From contig NZ_JAAGOX010000032.1 in NCBI RefSeq assembly GCF_010500245.1, forward strand, positions 186,001 to 250,000: DNA of 64,000 nt, in the 5' to 3' direction. Positions 51,101-59,576 of this stretch are shown piece by piece (position 1 is the first letter of the stretch; the number at the start of each line of letters is the position of its first letter). Origin of the DNA: Ruegeria sp. PrR005. Lineage in GTDB: Bacteria; Pseudomonadota; Alphaproteobacteria; Rhodobacterales; Rhodobacteraceae. The notes under the pieces are model-generated. The model was not told the origin of the DNA. It worked only from the letters and a program-made list of their open reading frames with translations, and searched no databases. The position numbers and the translations under genes are program-made.

Positions 51101-51973
51101 ATGTTCAAAGGCTCGATGCCTGCACTCGTCACCCCGTTCCGCAACGGCGAGCTGGACCTGGACACGCTCAAACGTCTGGTCGAGTGGCAGATCGGCGAAG
51201 GATCGACCGGTCTGGTTCCCGTTGGCACCACCGGAGAAAGCCCGACGCTGACACATGAGGAACACGAAACCGTCGTGGCCGAAGTGGTCAAGGCCGCCGC
51301 CGGTCGTGTGCCGGTGATCGCGGGTGCGGGGTCGAACAACACGGTCGAGGCGATCCGCTTTGTCCAGTTCGCGGAAAAGGTCGGCGCCGACGCGGCCCTG
51401 GTGGTGACACCCTATTACAACAAGCCGACCGCACGCGGGCTGATCGCGCATTTCACCGCGCTGCACGATTGCGCCAATATCCCGATCATCATCTACAATA
51501 TCCCCGGCCGCTCGGTCATCGACATGAAACCTGCGACCATGGGCGCGCTGTCCAGGCTGCCGCGCATTGTGGGCGTCAAGGATGCCACCGGCGATCTGGC
51601 CCGGGTCAGCCAGCAGCGTGCCGCCTGCGGCCCGGACTTCATCCAGCTCTCGGGCGAGGATGCCACCGCGCTCGGCTTCAACGCGCATGGCGGGGTGGGC
51701 TGTATTTCGGTCACCGCCAACGTGGCGCCGCGGCTCTGTGCCGAGTTCCAGCAGGCCACCCTTGCCGGTGACTATGCCAAGGCGCTCGACTATCAGGATC
51801 GGCTGATGCCCCTGCACGAGGCGATCTTTATCGAGCCGGGTCTGGTCGGCGCCAAATATGCCCTGTCGAAACTGGGCCTGTGCAGCGAAGAGGTCCGCTC
51901 GCCCCTGACCGGTCTCGAAGACAACACCAAGGCCGCCATCGACGCGGCGATGAAGCACGCCGGGCTGCTTTAA
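51101..51973 (+). CDS. dapA: 4-hydroxy-tetrahydrodipicolinate synthase
   Basis: A 290-residue class I aldolase. Catalytic residues are Lys160 (Schiff base, in VGVKDATGD), Tyr132 (YNIPGR), Thr44 and Tyr106 (TPYYNKPT), in the positions expected from the E. coli enzyme. It condenses pyruvate and aspartate semialdehyde, the first step toward meso-diaminopimelate and lysine. GGGAG precedes the ATG. It diverges from slt across 138 bp, so wall recycling and precursor synthesis genes share a promoter region. A terminator follows. Confidence 0.96.
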   Translation: MFKGSMPALVTPFRNGELDLDTLKRLVEWQIGEGSTGLVPVGTTGESPTLTHEEHETVVAEVVKAAAGRVPVIAGAGSNNTVEAIRFVQFAEKVGADAALVVTPYYNKPTARGLIAHFTALHDCANIPIIIYNIPGRSVIDMKPATMGALSRLPRIVGVKDATGDLARVSQQRAACGPDFIQLSGEDATALGFNAHGGVGCISVTANVAPRLCAEFQQATLAGDYAKALDYQDRLMPLHEAIFIEPGLVGAKYALSKLGLCSEEVRSPLTGLEDNTKAAIDAAMKHAGLL

Positions 51974-51980
51974 AAGCCGG

Positions 51981-52012
51981 AAAAAAACCGGCGCCCTATC
52001 CCTGGGCGCCGG
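51981..52012. terminator. Bidirectional terminator between dapA and soeC
   Basis: CCGGCGCCC (51988-51996), loop TATCCCT, GGGCGCCGG (52004-52012) form a 9-bp stem. On the minus strand a run of seven T follows (complement of 51981-51987), an ideal terminator for the tauR-xsc-pta-soeABC transcript. On the plus strand it lies 14 bases after dapA. Confidence 0.85.
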
Positions 52013-52065
52013 ACTACTGCTTCTTTCTGGTCAAAAATACTCAAATCGAGGCGTTGCCGTGCAGG

Positions 52066-52953
52066 CTAACGTTTGCCGTAGTAGAGCCCGACCACATGTT
52101 CCGCCTGCGCAAAGAACAGCCAGCGCGACGTGGCGATGCCGATCAAATGCGCGATCACGGCGAGCAGGGCGAGCAGATGTTTGATCACCACGTCATGCAT
52201 CGGCACCAGCAACAGCGCCAGCGGCAGGACAAAGCCAAAGCCCAAGGCCAGCATCCGCAGCTTTGCCGCGTGTTTGCGGCCGACGACATGCACGAATTCG
52301 CGCAGCAGATAGTTGGATCCGGTATGCGGCGGCTCAAAGGCGCGCACCTTGCCGCGCGATCCCAACCCGGTCGCGGTTCCGATATTCGTGCCGGAGTTGG
52401 CCAGCGCGGTGTCGCCCTGTTTCCAATAGGCCAGTTGCACCGCACCCGCGATCAGCAGCAGTACGATCGCGGTAGTGTTCTGGCCGGCCAGCAGCGCGCC
52501 GCCGGCAAGGCTGAAGGACAGGAACATCGCCGGTGTCAGGTTCATGTTCCAGCGCGGAATGGTCTTGAGCTGGGCATAGATCATCGACGTGGTGAACACC
52601 GTGAAAAGCGACAGCGCCGCGCCCAGCCAGCCAAGCAGACCCCAGCGCTGGTCCATAAAGATCACGCCGATGGCATAGATCCCCATGAGGATCAGCGCCG
52701 CGACCGCAGAGCAGCCTTCGCGGCTGAGCCAGCTTGTCCGCCACTGGCTGAACGCCTTCCAGGCGCGCTCGGGGTGGCCGAGGTGGAATGTCGAGGCCAG
52801 AAGCCCGCCGACGGCCAGACCGAAGGCAATGGCGAAGAAGACAAAGGCCACCCAACCGGATACGTCGGGCAGGCCAAGGCCGAGAAAGGCCAGCAGGCCA
52901 AAGCCCAGTCCGGACAGGGTGGTAAAGAGGATGACGGAAGGAGCGGGATGCAT
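52066..52953 (-). CDS. soeC: Sulfite dehydrogenase membrane anchor subunit (DmsC/NrfD-type)
   Basis: A 295-residue membrane protein of the DmsC family with eight predicted helices (first at VILFTTLSGLGFGLLAFLGLGLP). It anchors the catalytic AB dimer on the cytoplasmic face and passes electrons to quinone; DmsC-type anchors carry no haem. Context (soeA, soeB, pta, xsc, tauR) identifies it as SoeC rather than a DMSO reductase anchor. It starts on the base where soeB ends (52953). A strong terminator lies 54 bp downstream. Confidence 0.88.
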   Translation of the reverse strand: MHPAPSVILFTTLSGLGFGLLAFLGLGLPDVSGWVAFVFFAIAFGLAVGGLLASTFHLGHPERAWKAFSQWRTSWLSREGCSAVAALILMGIYAIGVIFMDQRWGLLGWLGAALSLFTVFTTSMIYAQLKTIPRWNMNLTPAMFLSFSLAGGALLAGQNTTAIVLLLIAGAVQLAYWKQGDTALANSGTNIGTATGLGSRGKVRAFEPPHTGSNYLLREFVHVVGRKHAAKLRMLALGFGFVLPLALLLVPMHDVVIKHLLALLAVIAHLIGIATSRWLFFAQAEHVVGLYYGKR

Positions 52954-53702
52954 CAGAGTTTCTCCAGGGCCTTGTCGAGCCAGGCGATGAACCCTTTGGG
53001 TTCTTCGGCCACCGGCGCCAGCAGCGGCGCCAGGATGTCGGTCTGATCCTCGATCCTGTCCTTGGGCCGGGGCGGCAGGTACTTGTTGACGGGCTTGGTG
53101 CCCATTTCCGGCATCAGGTCCATGCCACCGCGTTCGGCCACCAGTTGCGACACCTCGCTGTCCGGGTCGCCCAGATCGCCGAAATGGCGCGCACCTGCCG
53201 GGCAGGTGCGCACACAGGACGGCACCCGGTCCACCTCGGGCAGGTTGTCGTTATAGATGCGGTCGACGCAGAGGGTGCATTTCTTCATCACCCCTTCGGC
53301 AAGATCCAGTTCGCGCGCGCCATAGGGGCAGGCCCAGGCGCAGAGGCCGCAACCGATACAGTCGCTTTCGTTGACCAGCACGATCCCGTCCTCGGAGCGT
53401 TTATAGCTGGCGCCGGTCGGGCAGACGGTGACACAGGGCGCGTCCTCGCAATGCAGGCAGGATTTTGGGAAATGGATCAGCTGGGCGTGCCCCTCGGGCG
53501 GCTGCACCTCGTAGGAATGCACCCGGTTCAGGAATGTGCCCGAGGGATCGGCCCCATAGGGGTTCTGATCGCTGAGCGGCGCGCCGTAGTTCTCGGTGTT
53601 CCAGCCTTTGCAGGAGATCACGCAGGCATGGCAGCCGACACAGGTATCGAGGTCGATGACCAGACCCATCTTGCGGTCGGTGGATTGGGGGAGTTGGGTC
53701 AT
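52953..53702 (-). CDS. soeB: Sulfite dehydrogenase iron-sulfur subunit (DmsB-like)
   Basis: A 249-residue electron-transfer protein with four [4Fe-4S] Cys clusters. The first runs C21-x2-C24-x2-C27-x3-C31; others are SCLHCEDAPCVTVCP, CIGCGLCAWACP and CTLCVDRI...SCVRTCPAG. The arrangement matches DmsB/PsrB/SoeB. There is no Tat signal. It wires the molybdenum site of SoeA to the quinone-reactive SoeC. The gene overlaps soeA (53699-53702) and touches soeC by one base. Confidence 0.9.
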   Translation of the reverse strand: MTQLPQSTDRKMGLVIDLDTCVGCHACVISCKGWNTENYGAPLSDQNPYGADPSGTFLNRVHSYEVQPPEGHAQLIHFPKSCLHCEDAPCVTVCPTGASYKRSEDGIVLVNESDCIGCGLCAWACPYGARELDLAEGVMKKCTLCVDRIYNDNLPEVDRVPSCVRTCPAGARHFGDLGDPDSEVSQLVAERGGMDLMPEMGTKPVNKYLPPRPKDRIEDQTDILAPLLAPVAEEPKGFIAWLDKALEKL

Positions 53703-56524
53703 TCACCTACCTTCCAAGCCAGGGTTTTTGGGCCGGTTCCGACCGGCGACTTGATCGGGTCGAAGGCCGGTTGGCTCTCGGTCATTTCCTCGGGGCCCGC
53801 CACCTTTTCGATTTTCACCTTGAGGTCGAACCAGGCCGCCTGACCGGTCACCGGGTCGGAGTTGGCCCAGCGCAGCCCGTCGCCCTTGGGCGGCAGCAAC
53901 TCGTGGATCAGGTGGTTGAGCAGGAAGCCCTTGGTGGCCTCGGGCGCGTCCGGTTCCAGCGCCCAGGCGCCTTTGCGCTTGCCGATCGCGTTCCAGGTCC
54001 AGACGGTGTTGTCATTGAGCGCGGCCATCTCCATCACCGGCACCACGATCTGACCATGGGGTGAGGTGACCCGCGCCCAATCGCCATCCTCAAGCCCCTG
54101 CTCGCGCATGATTTTTGTCGGGACATAAAGCGGGTTACGCCCGTGCAGCTGCCGCAGCCAGGCGTTCTGGGTGCCCCAGGAATGGTACATGGCCATGGGA
54201 CGCTGGGTCAGGGCGTTGACGGTGTAGCCCTCGTTACCGTGCTGATCGGTCTCGTACCAGATCGGCAGCGGGTCCAGCCGCTGGCTGATCCGGGCGCGCA
54301 GGTGATCCGGTGGCTGGCGCTCGCCATGGCCTTCGGCCGCCAGTTGGAACTGGCGCATGGGTTCGGAATAGAGCTGGAACAGGTAGGGTTGCGGGCTGTC
54401 GTAGAGACCCATGCCCACGGCCCAGTCCTGATAGGCCGCGTTCCAGGGTTTGTAGTATCGCGCCGCGTCCGGCACGTGTTCGACAAAGAAACCGCCGTTC
54501 TCGATATAGCGGTCGAGCTGATCGGGATTGACCTCGCCGCGCCCGGCCTTGTCGCCCGCCGCGCCCCGGAAACCGGCCAGCGGGCCGATGCCGGGTTTGC
54601 GTTGGTGATTGACGATGTAATCGGCGTAATCGGTGTATTTCGCCGCGCCGTCCTCGTTGGTGAATCCGGGCAGTTTCAGCTTGTTGGCCAGTTGCACCAG
54701 CACCGTCTGGAAGCCGCGCACATCGCGGTCGGGTTCGATCACCGGCCAGCGGATCGCGTCCGCCGCGCCGTCCGCCTCGCAGATCGGACGGTCGAGCAGC
54801 GAGATACAGTCGTGCCGTTCCAGATAGGTCGTGTCGGGCAGGATCAGGTCGGCATAGGCAACCATCTCGGAGGAATAGGCATCGGAATAGATGATCCGCG
54901 GGATGACGTAGTCGCCGCTCTCATCCTTGTCCGTCAGCATGTCGATCACGCCGCGCGTGTTCATGGTCGAGTTCCACGACATGTTCGCCATATACATGAA
55001 CAGCGTGTCGATCTTGTAGGGATCGCCGGCATGTGCGTTTGAGATCACCATATGCATAAGCCCATGAGAAGACATGGGGTTTTCCCAGGTGAACGCCTTG
55101 TCGATGCGGGCCGGGCTGCCGTCGGGTTTGAGCGCCAGATCCTCGGGTCCGCGCACGAAGCCCAGGTGCGGGCCGTCGAGCGGGGCGCCCGGCGTGGCCT
55201 TGCAGTGGGGTTTGGGGTGCGCCTCGACCGGCTTGGGATAGGGCGGTTTGAAGCGGAAGCCGCCGGGCACTTCGACCGTGCCCAAAAGAATCTGCAACAG
55301 GTGCAACGCGCGGCAGGTCTGGAAGCCGTTGGCATGGGCCGAGATGCCGCGCATGGAGTGGAAGGAGACCGGGCGGCCCTTCATCAACTTGTGGGTCTCG
55401 CCCCGGAAATCTGTCCATTCCTGTTCGATCTCGAACGCTTCGTCAAAGGCGACGCGGGCGATCTCGGCGGCCAGCGCGCGGATGCGCGCGGCGGGGATGC
55501 CGCAGCGGTCGGCCACCGCCTCGGGTGTGTACTCCTCGGACAGGTAGCGATTGACCGTTTTGTACATCACCGTGTGGCAGGTTTGGCCGTTTTGTACATG
55601 GGTTCCGGTCAGGTCCGGGCGCACGCCGGGACGGTCGAAGGGGGCCAGTTCGCCGGTCGCGCGGTCGATCACCAGCACCTTGCCGTCCGCGTCGCGCAAC
55701 AGCAGGCCGTGGTCGTCGGCGCCTGGGTTCTCGATCATCAGACAGGGCGCGTTAGTGTAGCGCGCGAGATAGTCGAGGTCGATCTTGCCCGCCTTCATCA
55801 GCACATGGATCAACGACAGGATCAGCAGCCCGTCGGTGCCGGGCGTGATCCCATACCAGTCGTCGGCCACCGCGTTATAGCCCGAGCGGATCGGGTTGAC
55901 GCCGACCACCCGCGCGCCGCGCGCCTTGATCTTGCCGATGCCCATCTTGATCGGGTTGCTGTCATGGTCCTCGGCCACGCCGAAGAGAATGAACAGCTTG
56001 GTATGATCCCAGTCGGGCTGGCCGAATTCCCAGAACGCGCCGCCCATCGTGTAGATGCCCGCCGCCGCCATGTTGACCGAGCAGAAGCCGCCATGCGCGG
56101 CATAGTTTGGGGTACCGAAATTCTGTGCCCAGAAGCTGGTGAAGCTTTGCGACTGGTCGCGTCCGGTGAAGAAGGCCAGTTTCGAAGGGTCGGTTTCGCG
56201 GATCGGTTTCAGCCAGCCGGTGGCGATTTCCAGCGCCTCGTCCCAGCTGATCTCCTGGAACTCGCCCGAGCCGCGCGGACCGACCCGTTTGAGTGGCGCG
56301 CGCAGGCGCGAGGGGGCGTTGACCTGCATGATCCCGGCAGAGCCCTTGGCACAGAGCACGCCCTTGTTCACCGGGTGGTCGCGGTTGCCCTCGATATAGG
56401 CGACCTTGCCATTTTTCATGTGCACGTTGATGCCGCAGCGGCAGGCGCACATGTAGCACGTGGTTTTTCGCACCTCGTCGGAAACCTTGGGCGAGGTGTC
56501 GAGCTTTGGCTGCTGGTGGATCAT
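53699..56524 (-). CDS. soeA: Cytoplasmic sulfite dehydrogenase molybdopterin subunit
   Basis: A 941-residue Mo-bis-MGD enzyme. The FS0 cluster ligands are Cys23, 26, 30 and 58 (C-x2-C-x3-C-x27-C), and the probable molybdenum ligand is Cys148 in HGGFCSVNMA. DMSO reductase proper uses Ser at that place, so Cys points to the PsrA/SoeA/formate dehydrogenase-like branch. The N terminus MIHQQPKLDTSPKVSDE has no twin-arginine signal, as expected for cytoplasmic SoeA. It oxidises sulfite to sulfate. Start 56524 has AGGGAA upstream. Its position behind xsc-pta, where sulfite is produced, supports the assignment strongly. Generic annotation as a DMSO reductase family protein is less specific. Confidence 0.88.
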   Translation of the reverse strand: MIHQQPKLDTSPKVSDEVRKTTCYMCACRCGINVHMKNGKVAYIEGNRDHPVNKGVLCAKGSAGIMQVNAPSRLRAPLKRVGPRGSGEFQEISWDEALEIATGWLKPIRETDPSKLAFFTGRDQSQSFTSFWAQNFGTPNYAAHGGFCSVNMAAAGIYTMGGAFWEFGQPDWDHTKLFILFGVAEDHDSNPIKMGIGKIKARGARVVGVNPIRSGYNAVADDWYGITPGTDGLLILSLIHVLMKAGKIDLDYLARYTNAPCLMIENPGADDHGLLLRDADGKVLVIDRATGELAPFDRPGVRPDLTGTHVQNGQTCHTVMYKTVNRYLSEEYTPEAVADRCGIPAARIRALAAEIARVAFDEAFEIEQEWTDFRGETHKLMKGRPVSFHSMRGISAHANGFQTCRALHLLQILLGTVEVPGGFRFKPPYPKPVEAHPKPHCKATPGAPLDGPHLGFVRGPEDLALKPDGSPARIDKAFTWENPMSSHGLMHMVISNAHAGDPYKIDTLFMYMANMSWNSTMNTRGVIDMLTDKDESGDYVIPRIIYSDAYSSEMVAYADLILPDTTYLERHDCISLLDRPICEADGAADAIRWPVIEPDRDVRGFQTVLVQLANKLKLPGFTNEDGAAKYTDYADYIVNHQRKPGIGPLAGFRGAAGDKAGRGEVNPDQLDRYIENGGFFVEHVPDAARYYKPWNAAYQDWAVGMGLYDSPQPYLFQLYSEPMRQFQLAAEGHGERQPPDHLRARISQRLDPLPIWYETDQHGNEGYTVNALTQRPMAMYHSWGTQNAWLRQLHGRNPLYVPTKIMREQGLEDGDWARVTSPHGQIVVPVMEMAALNDNTVWTWNAIGKRKGAWALEPDAPEATKGFLLNHLIHELLPPKGDGLRWANSDPVTGQAAWFDLKVKIEKVAGPEEMTESQPAFDPIKSPVGTGPKTLAWKVGE

Positions 56525-56652
56525 TCGGGTTTCCCTGTTCTGTCGTTCCACACGCTAGGGCAGATCACCCCTTCCGGCGACAATTTTCTTGCAAATTCAA
56601 ACTTCACGAAACCCTTTTCCGCAAAACTGCAATTCTGGGTGGTGTTGTTCTT

Positions 56653-57666
56653 TCATTGCGCCTGCGCCAGGGCTTGCAGAACCGTGACGGCGATCATCTG
56701 GGTGACATCACCGGCAACGCAGCCGCGCGACAGGTCGTTGGCCGGTTTTGCCAATCCTTGCAGAACCGGACCGATAGCCGTGTATCCGCCAAGGCGCTGG
56801 GTGATCTTGTAGCCGATATTGCCCGCGTCGAGATTGGGGAAGATCATCACGTTGGCCTGCCCGGCCACATGCGAGCCCGGCGCCTTGGACGCGCCGACCG
56901 AGGGCACAAAGGCGGCGTCGAATTGCAATTCGCCATCGGCCTCCAGTTCGGGATGATCCGTGCGCAACCGGGTCAGCGCATCGGTGACCTTGGTGACGTT
57001 GGGGTGTCGCGCGCTGCCCATGGTGGAGAAGGACAGCATGGCGATCTTCGGTTCCTGTCGCAGCAGCGCCCGGCACGAGGCGGAGGAGGCGGCGGCAATG
57101 GCCGCCAGTTCCGCGGACGACGGGTCGATCACTAGCCCGCTGTCTGAATAGAGCATCGCGCGGGCGTGGGCGGTGGCGCCTTCGGGCGGGTACATCAGGA
57201 AGAAGCTGGAGACCATCGCGGCACCGGGCGCCGCGCCGATCACCTGGATCGCGGTGCGCACCACGTCCGAGGTGGTGGCAACCGCGCCTCCGACCGTGCC
57301 CGCCGCGTGACCGGCGCGCACCAGCATGGAGGCATAGACAAGCGGGGTGCGGACGGCGGCAAGCGCGTCGGCCTCGCTGACGCCCTTGTGCCGCCTGAGG
57401 TCGTGATAGGCGGCGGCGAACCCGTCGGTCAGCGGCGAGGTGTCGGGATCGTGGATGGACAGGCCATCACCTTCGGCCGCGCCCTGCGCTTGAAGCTCGG
57501 TCTGGATCGCGGCGGTCTGCCCGACGAGGATCACATCCGCGATCCCCGCCGCACGGGCCGCCAGCGCCCCCGCGACAACGCGGGGATCGCTGCCTTCGCT
57601 CAGCGCGACGGTGGCGCGCCGGGCCGGGGGTTCAGACAGCAGAAGATCAATTGGCGTTCGTGTCAT
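56653..57666 (-). CDS. pta: Phosphate acetyltransferase
   Basis: A 337-residue short-form Pta (phosphotransacetylase domain only). Family signatures are VALSEGSDPRVVAGALAARAAGIADVILVGQ, VGGAVATTSDVVRTAIQVIG, FFLMYPPEG and KAPGSHVAGQANVMIFPNLDAGNIGYKITQRLGG. It converts acetyl phosphate from Xsc to acetyl-CoA. It lies 20 bp behind xsc. A longer frame upstream is an artefact overlapping xsc. The genome may contain another pta elsewhere; this one belongs to sulfonate metabolism. Confidence 0.94.
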   Translation of the reverse strand: MTRTPIDLLLSEPPARRATVALSEGSDPRVVAGALAARAAGIADVILVGQTAAIQTELQAQGAAEGDGLSIHDPDTSPLTDGFAAAYHDLRRHKGVSEADALAAVRTPLVYASMLVRAGHAAGTVGGAVATTSDVVRTAIQVIGAAPGAAMVSSFFLMYPPEGATAHARAMLYSDSGLVIDPSSAELAAIAAASSASCRALLRQEPKIAMLSFSTMGSARHPNVTKVTDALTRLRTDHPELEADGELQFDAAFVPSVGASKAPGSHVAGQANVMIFPNLDAGNIGYKITQRLGGYTAIGPVLQGLAKPANDLSRGCVAGDVTQMIAVTVLQALAQAQ

Positions 57667-57686
57667 CACCCGGGGCCCTGTTGCGC

Positions 57687-59462
57687 TCAGACCTGCTGAG
57701 GCCGCATGTCGGCCTTGTCGATGCCTGCGACGCGAACCGGTTTCTTCATGGCGTCGCGGCGGAAGGGTTCGCCGAGCTCCTGGTTGATCATGGCCTCGAT
57801 CAGGGTGGTCTTGCCTGCCTTCTGATCTTCGATGGCCTTGGCCAGGGCGGCGGTCAGCTCGTCCATGGTGTGGGCCACGATGCCTTGCAGGCCGCAGGCC
57901 TTGGCGATGCCTGCATAGCTGACCTGCTCGTCCAGTTCGGTGCCGACGAAGTTGTCGTCGAACCACAGGGTCGAGTTGCGCTTTTCCGCGCCCCACTGGT
58001 AGTTGCGGAACACGACCTGGGTGACGGCGGGCCATTCGCCGCGACCGATGGCGGTCAGTTCGTTGACCGCGATGCCAAAGGCACCATCGCCAGAGAAGCC
58101 GACAACAGGAACGTCGGGGCAGCCGATCTTGGCGCCGACAACCGCGGGCAGACCGTAACCGCAGGGGCCGAAGAGGCCGGGGGCCAGGTATTTGCGACCT
58201 TCGTCAAAGTCGGGATAGGCGTTGCCGATGGCGCAGTTGTTGCCGATGTCCGAGGAGATGATCGCCTCGCGCGGGAGCGCCGCCTGGATCGCGCGCCATG
58301 CCATGCGGGGGCTCATCCATTCTGGCTTGGCGGCGCGGGCGCGCTCGTTCCAGGTGGTGCCCGGATCGTCATCCTCGTGGGTCATCGACGAGAGCTGCTG
58401 GGCCCATGCCGATTTGGTCTGGGCGATACGGTCCTTGCGCGCGGCGCGGCCTTCGTCACCGGCGGTGTCGCTGAGCTGGGCCAGGATGCCCCGGGCCACC
58501 TTGGCCGCGTCCCCGATGATGCCGACCGAGACCTTTTTGGTCAGGCCGATGCGGTCGGGGTTGATGTCGACCTGGATGATCTTGGCATCTGCGGGCCAGT
58601 ATTCCATGCCGTAGCCCGGCAGGGTCGAGAACGGGTTCAGACGGGTGCCGAGGCAGAGCACCACGTCGGCGGACTTGATCAGTTCCATCGCCGCCTTGGA
58701 GCCGTTGTAGCCCAGCGGCCCGGCAAAGAGCGGGTGCGAGCCGGGGAAGGCATCGTTGTGCTGGTAACCGACGCAGACCGGGGCATCGAGACGCTCTGCC
58801 AGGTCCTTGGAGGCGGCGATGCCGCCCTTGGACAGCACCACGCCGGCACCGTTCAGGATCACCGGGTTCTTGGCGTTCGACAGCAGCTCGGCCGCTTGCG
58901 CCACCGCCTGTTCGCCGCCCGAGGGGCGTTCGAATTCGATGATGGCGGGGAGCTGGATGTCGACGACCTGGGTCCACATGTCCCGCGGAATGTTGATCTG
59001 GGCCGGGGCGCTGGCGCGCTTGGCGTTCATGATCACGCGGTTCAGAACCTCGGCCACGCGGGTGGGGTCGCGGACCTCTTCCTGGTATGCGACCATGTCC
59101 TCGAACAGTTTCATCTGCTCGACTTCCTGGAAGCCACCCTGGCCGATGGTCTTGTTGGCCGCCTGCGGGGTGACCAGCAAGAGCGGCGTGTGGTTCCAGT
59201 AGGCGGTTTTGACAGCGGTGACGAAGTTGGTGATGCCCGGACCGTTCTGGGCGATCATCATCGACATCTTGCCGGTGGCGCGGGTATAGCCGTCGGCCAT
59301 CATGCCGGCGCTGCCTTCGTGTGCGCAATCCCAGAAGGTGATGCCTGCGGCCGGGAAAATGTCCGAGATCGGCATCATGGCCGAACCGATGATCCCGAAC
59401 GCATGCTCGATCCCATGCATCTGAAGGGTTTTGACGAAAGCTTCCTCGGTCGTCATTTTCAT
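57687..59462 (-). CDS. xsc: Sulfoacetaldehyde acetyltransferase
   Basis: A 591-residue thiamine-diphosphate enzyme of the Xsc family (EC 2.3.3.15), the usual length. It begins MKMTTEEAFVKTLQMHGIEHAFGIIGSAMMPISDIFP, which distinguishes it from acetolactate synthase. The ThDP motif is GDGAFGIAVNELTAIGRGEWPAVTQVVFRN. It splits sulfoacetaldehyde with phosphate into acetyl phosphate and sulfite. I start at 59462 with GGAG nine bases before. It follows tauR by 114 bp and precedes pta, the classical taurine/isethionate/cysteate convergence point of C2-sulfonate degradation. Confidence 0.96.
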   Translation of the reverse strand: MKMTTEEAFVKTLQMHGIEHAFGIIGSAMMPISDIFPAAGITFWDCAHEGSAGMMADGYTRATGKMSMMIAQNGPGITNFVTAVKTAYWNHTPLLLVTPQAANKTIGQGGFQEVEQMKLFEDMVAYQEEVRDPTRVAEVLNRVIMNAKRASAPAQINIPRDMWTQVVDIQLPAIIEFERPSGGEQAVAQAAELLSNAKNPVILNGAGVVLSKGGIAASKDLAERLDAPVCVGYQHNDAFPGSHPLFAGPLGYNGSKAAMELIKSADVVLCLGTRLNPFSTLPGYGMEYWPADAKIIQVDINPDRIGLTKKVSVGIIGDAAKVARGILAQLSDTAGDEGRAARKDRIAQTKSAWAQQLSSMTHEDDDPGTTWNERARAAKPEWMSPRMAWRAIQAALPREAIISSDIGNNCAIGNAYPDFDEGRKYLAPGLFGPCGYGLPAVVGAKIGCPDVPVVGFSGDGAFGIAVNELTAIGRGEWPAVTQVVFRNYQWGAEKRNSTLWFDDNFVGTELDEQVSYAGIAKACGLQGIVAHTMDELTAALAKAIEDQKAGKTTLIEAMINQELGEPFRRDAMKKPVRVAGIDKADMRPQQV

Positions 59463-59556
59463 AAGAACGCACTCCATGCGATTGACAGGGGCCAGTGTCC
59501 TTCCGGGCATCGGCGGATTGGAGTCAGGTTTAGGCGCAAGGGTAAGGTGGGCGTTA

Positions 59557-59570
59557 GGGCCAGACGGCCC
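59557..59570 (-). terminator. Small hairpin between tauR and xsc
   Basis: GGGCC-AGAC-GGCCC (59557-59570, plus-strand reading) is a 5-bp stem six bases after the tauR stop. It lacks a T-run and may only reduce read-through or protect an RNA end. Confidence 0.3.
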
Positions 59571-59576
59571 GGCAAC

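Noticed and set aside
52066-56524. Annotation as a DMSO reductase (dmsABC)
   Set aside because: Cys as molybdenum ligand, no Tat leader and the xsc-pta neighbourhood favour SoeABC sulfite dehydrogenase.
55052-56812. 586-residue plus-strand frame over soeA
   Set aside because: Antisense to the molybdoenzyme gene with conserved Cys ligands on the other strand.
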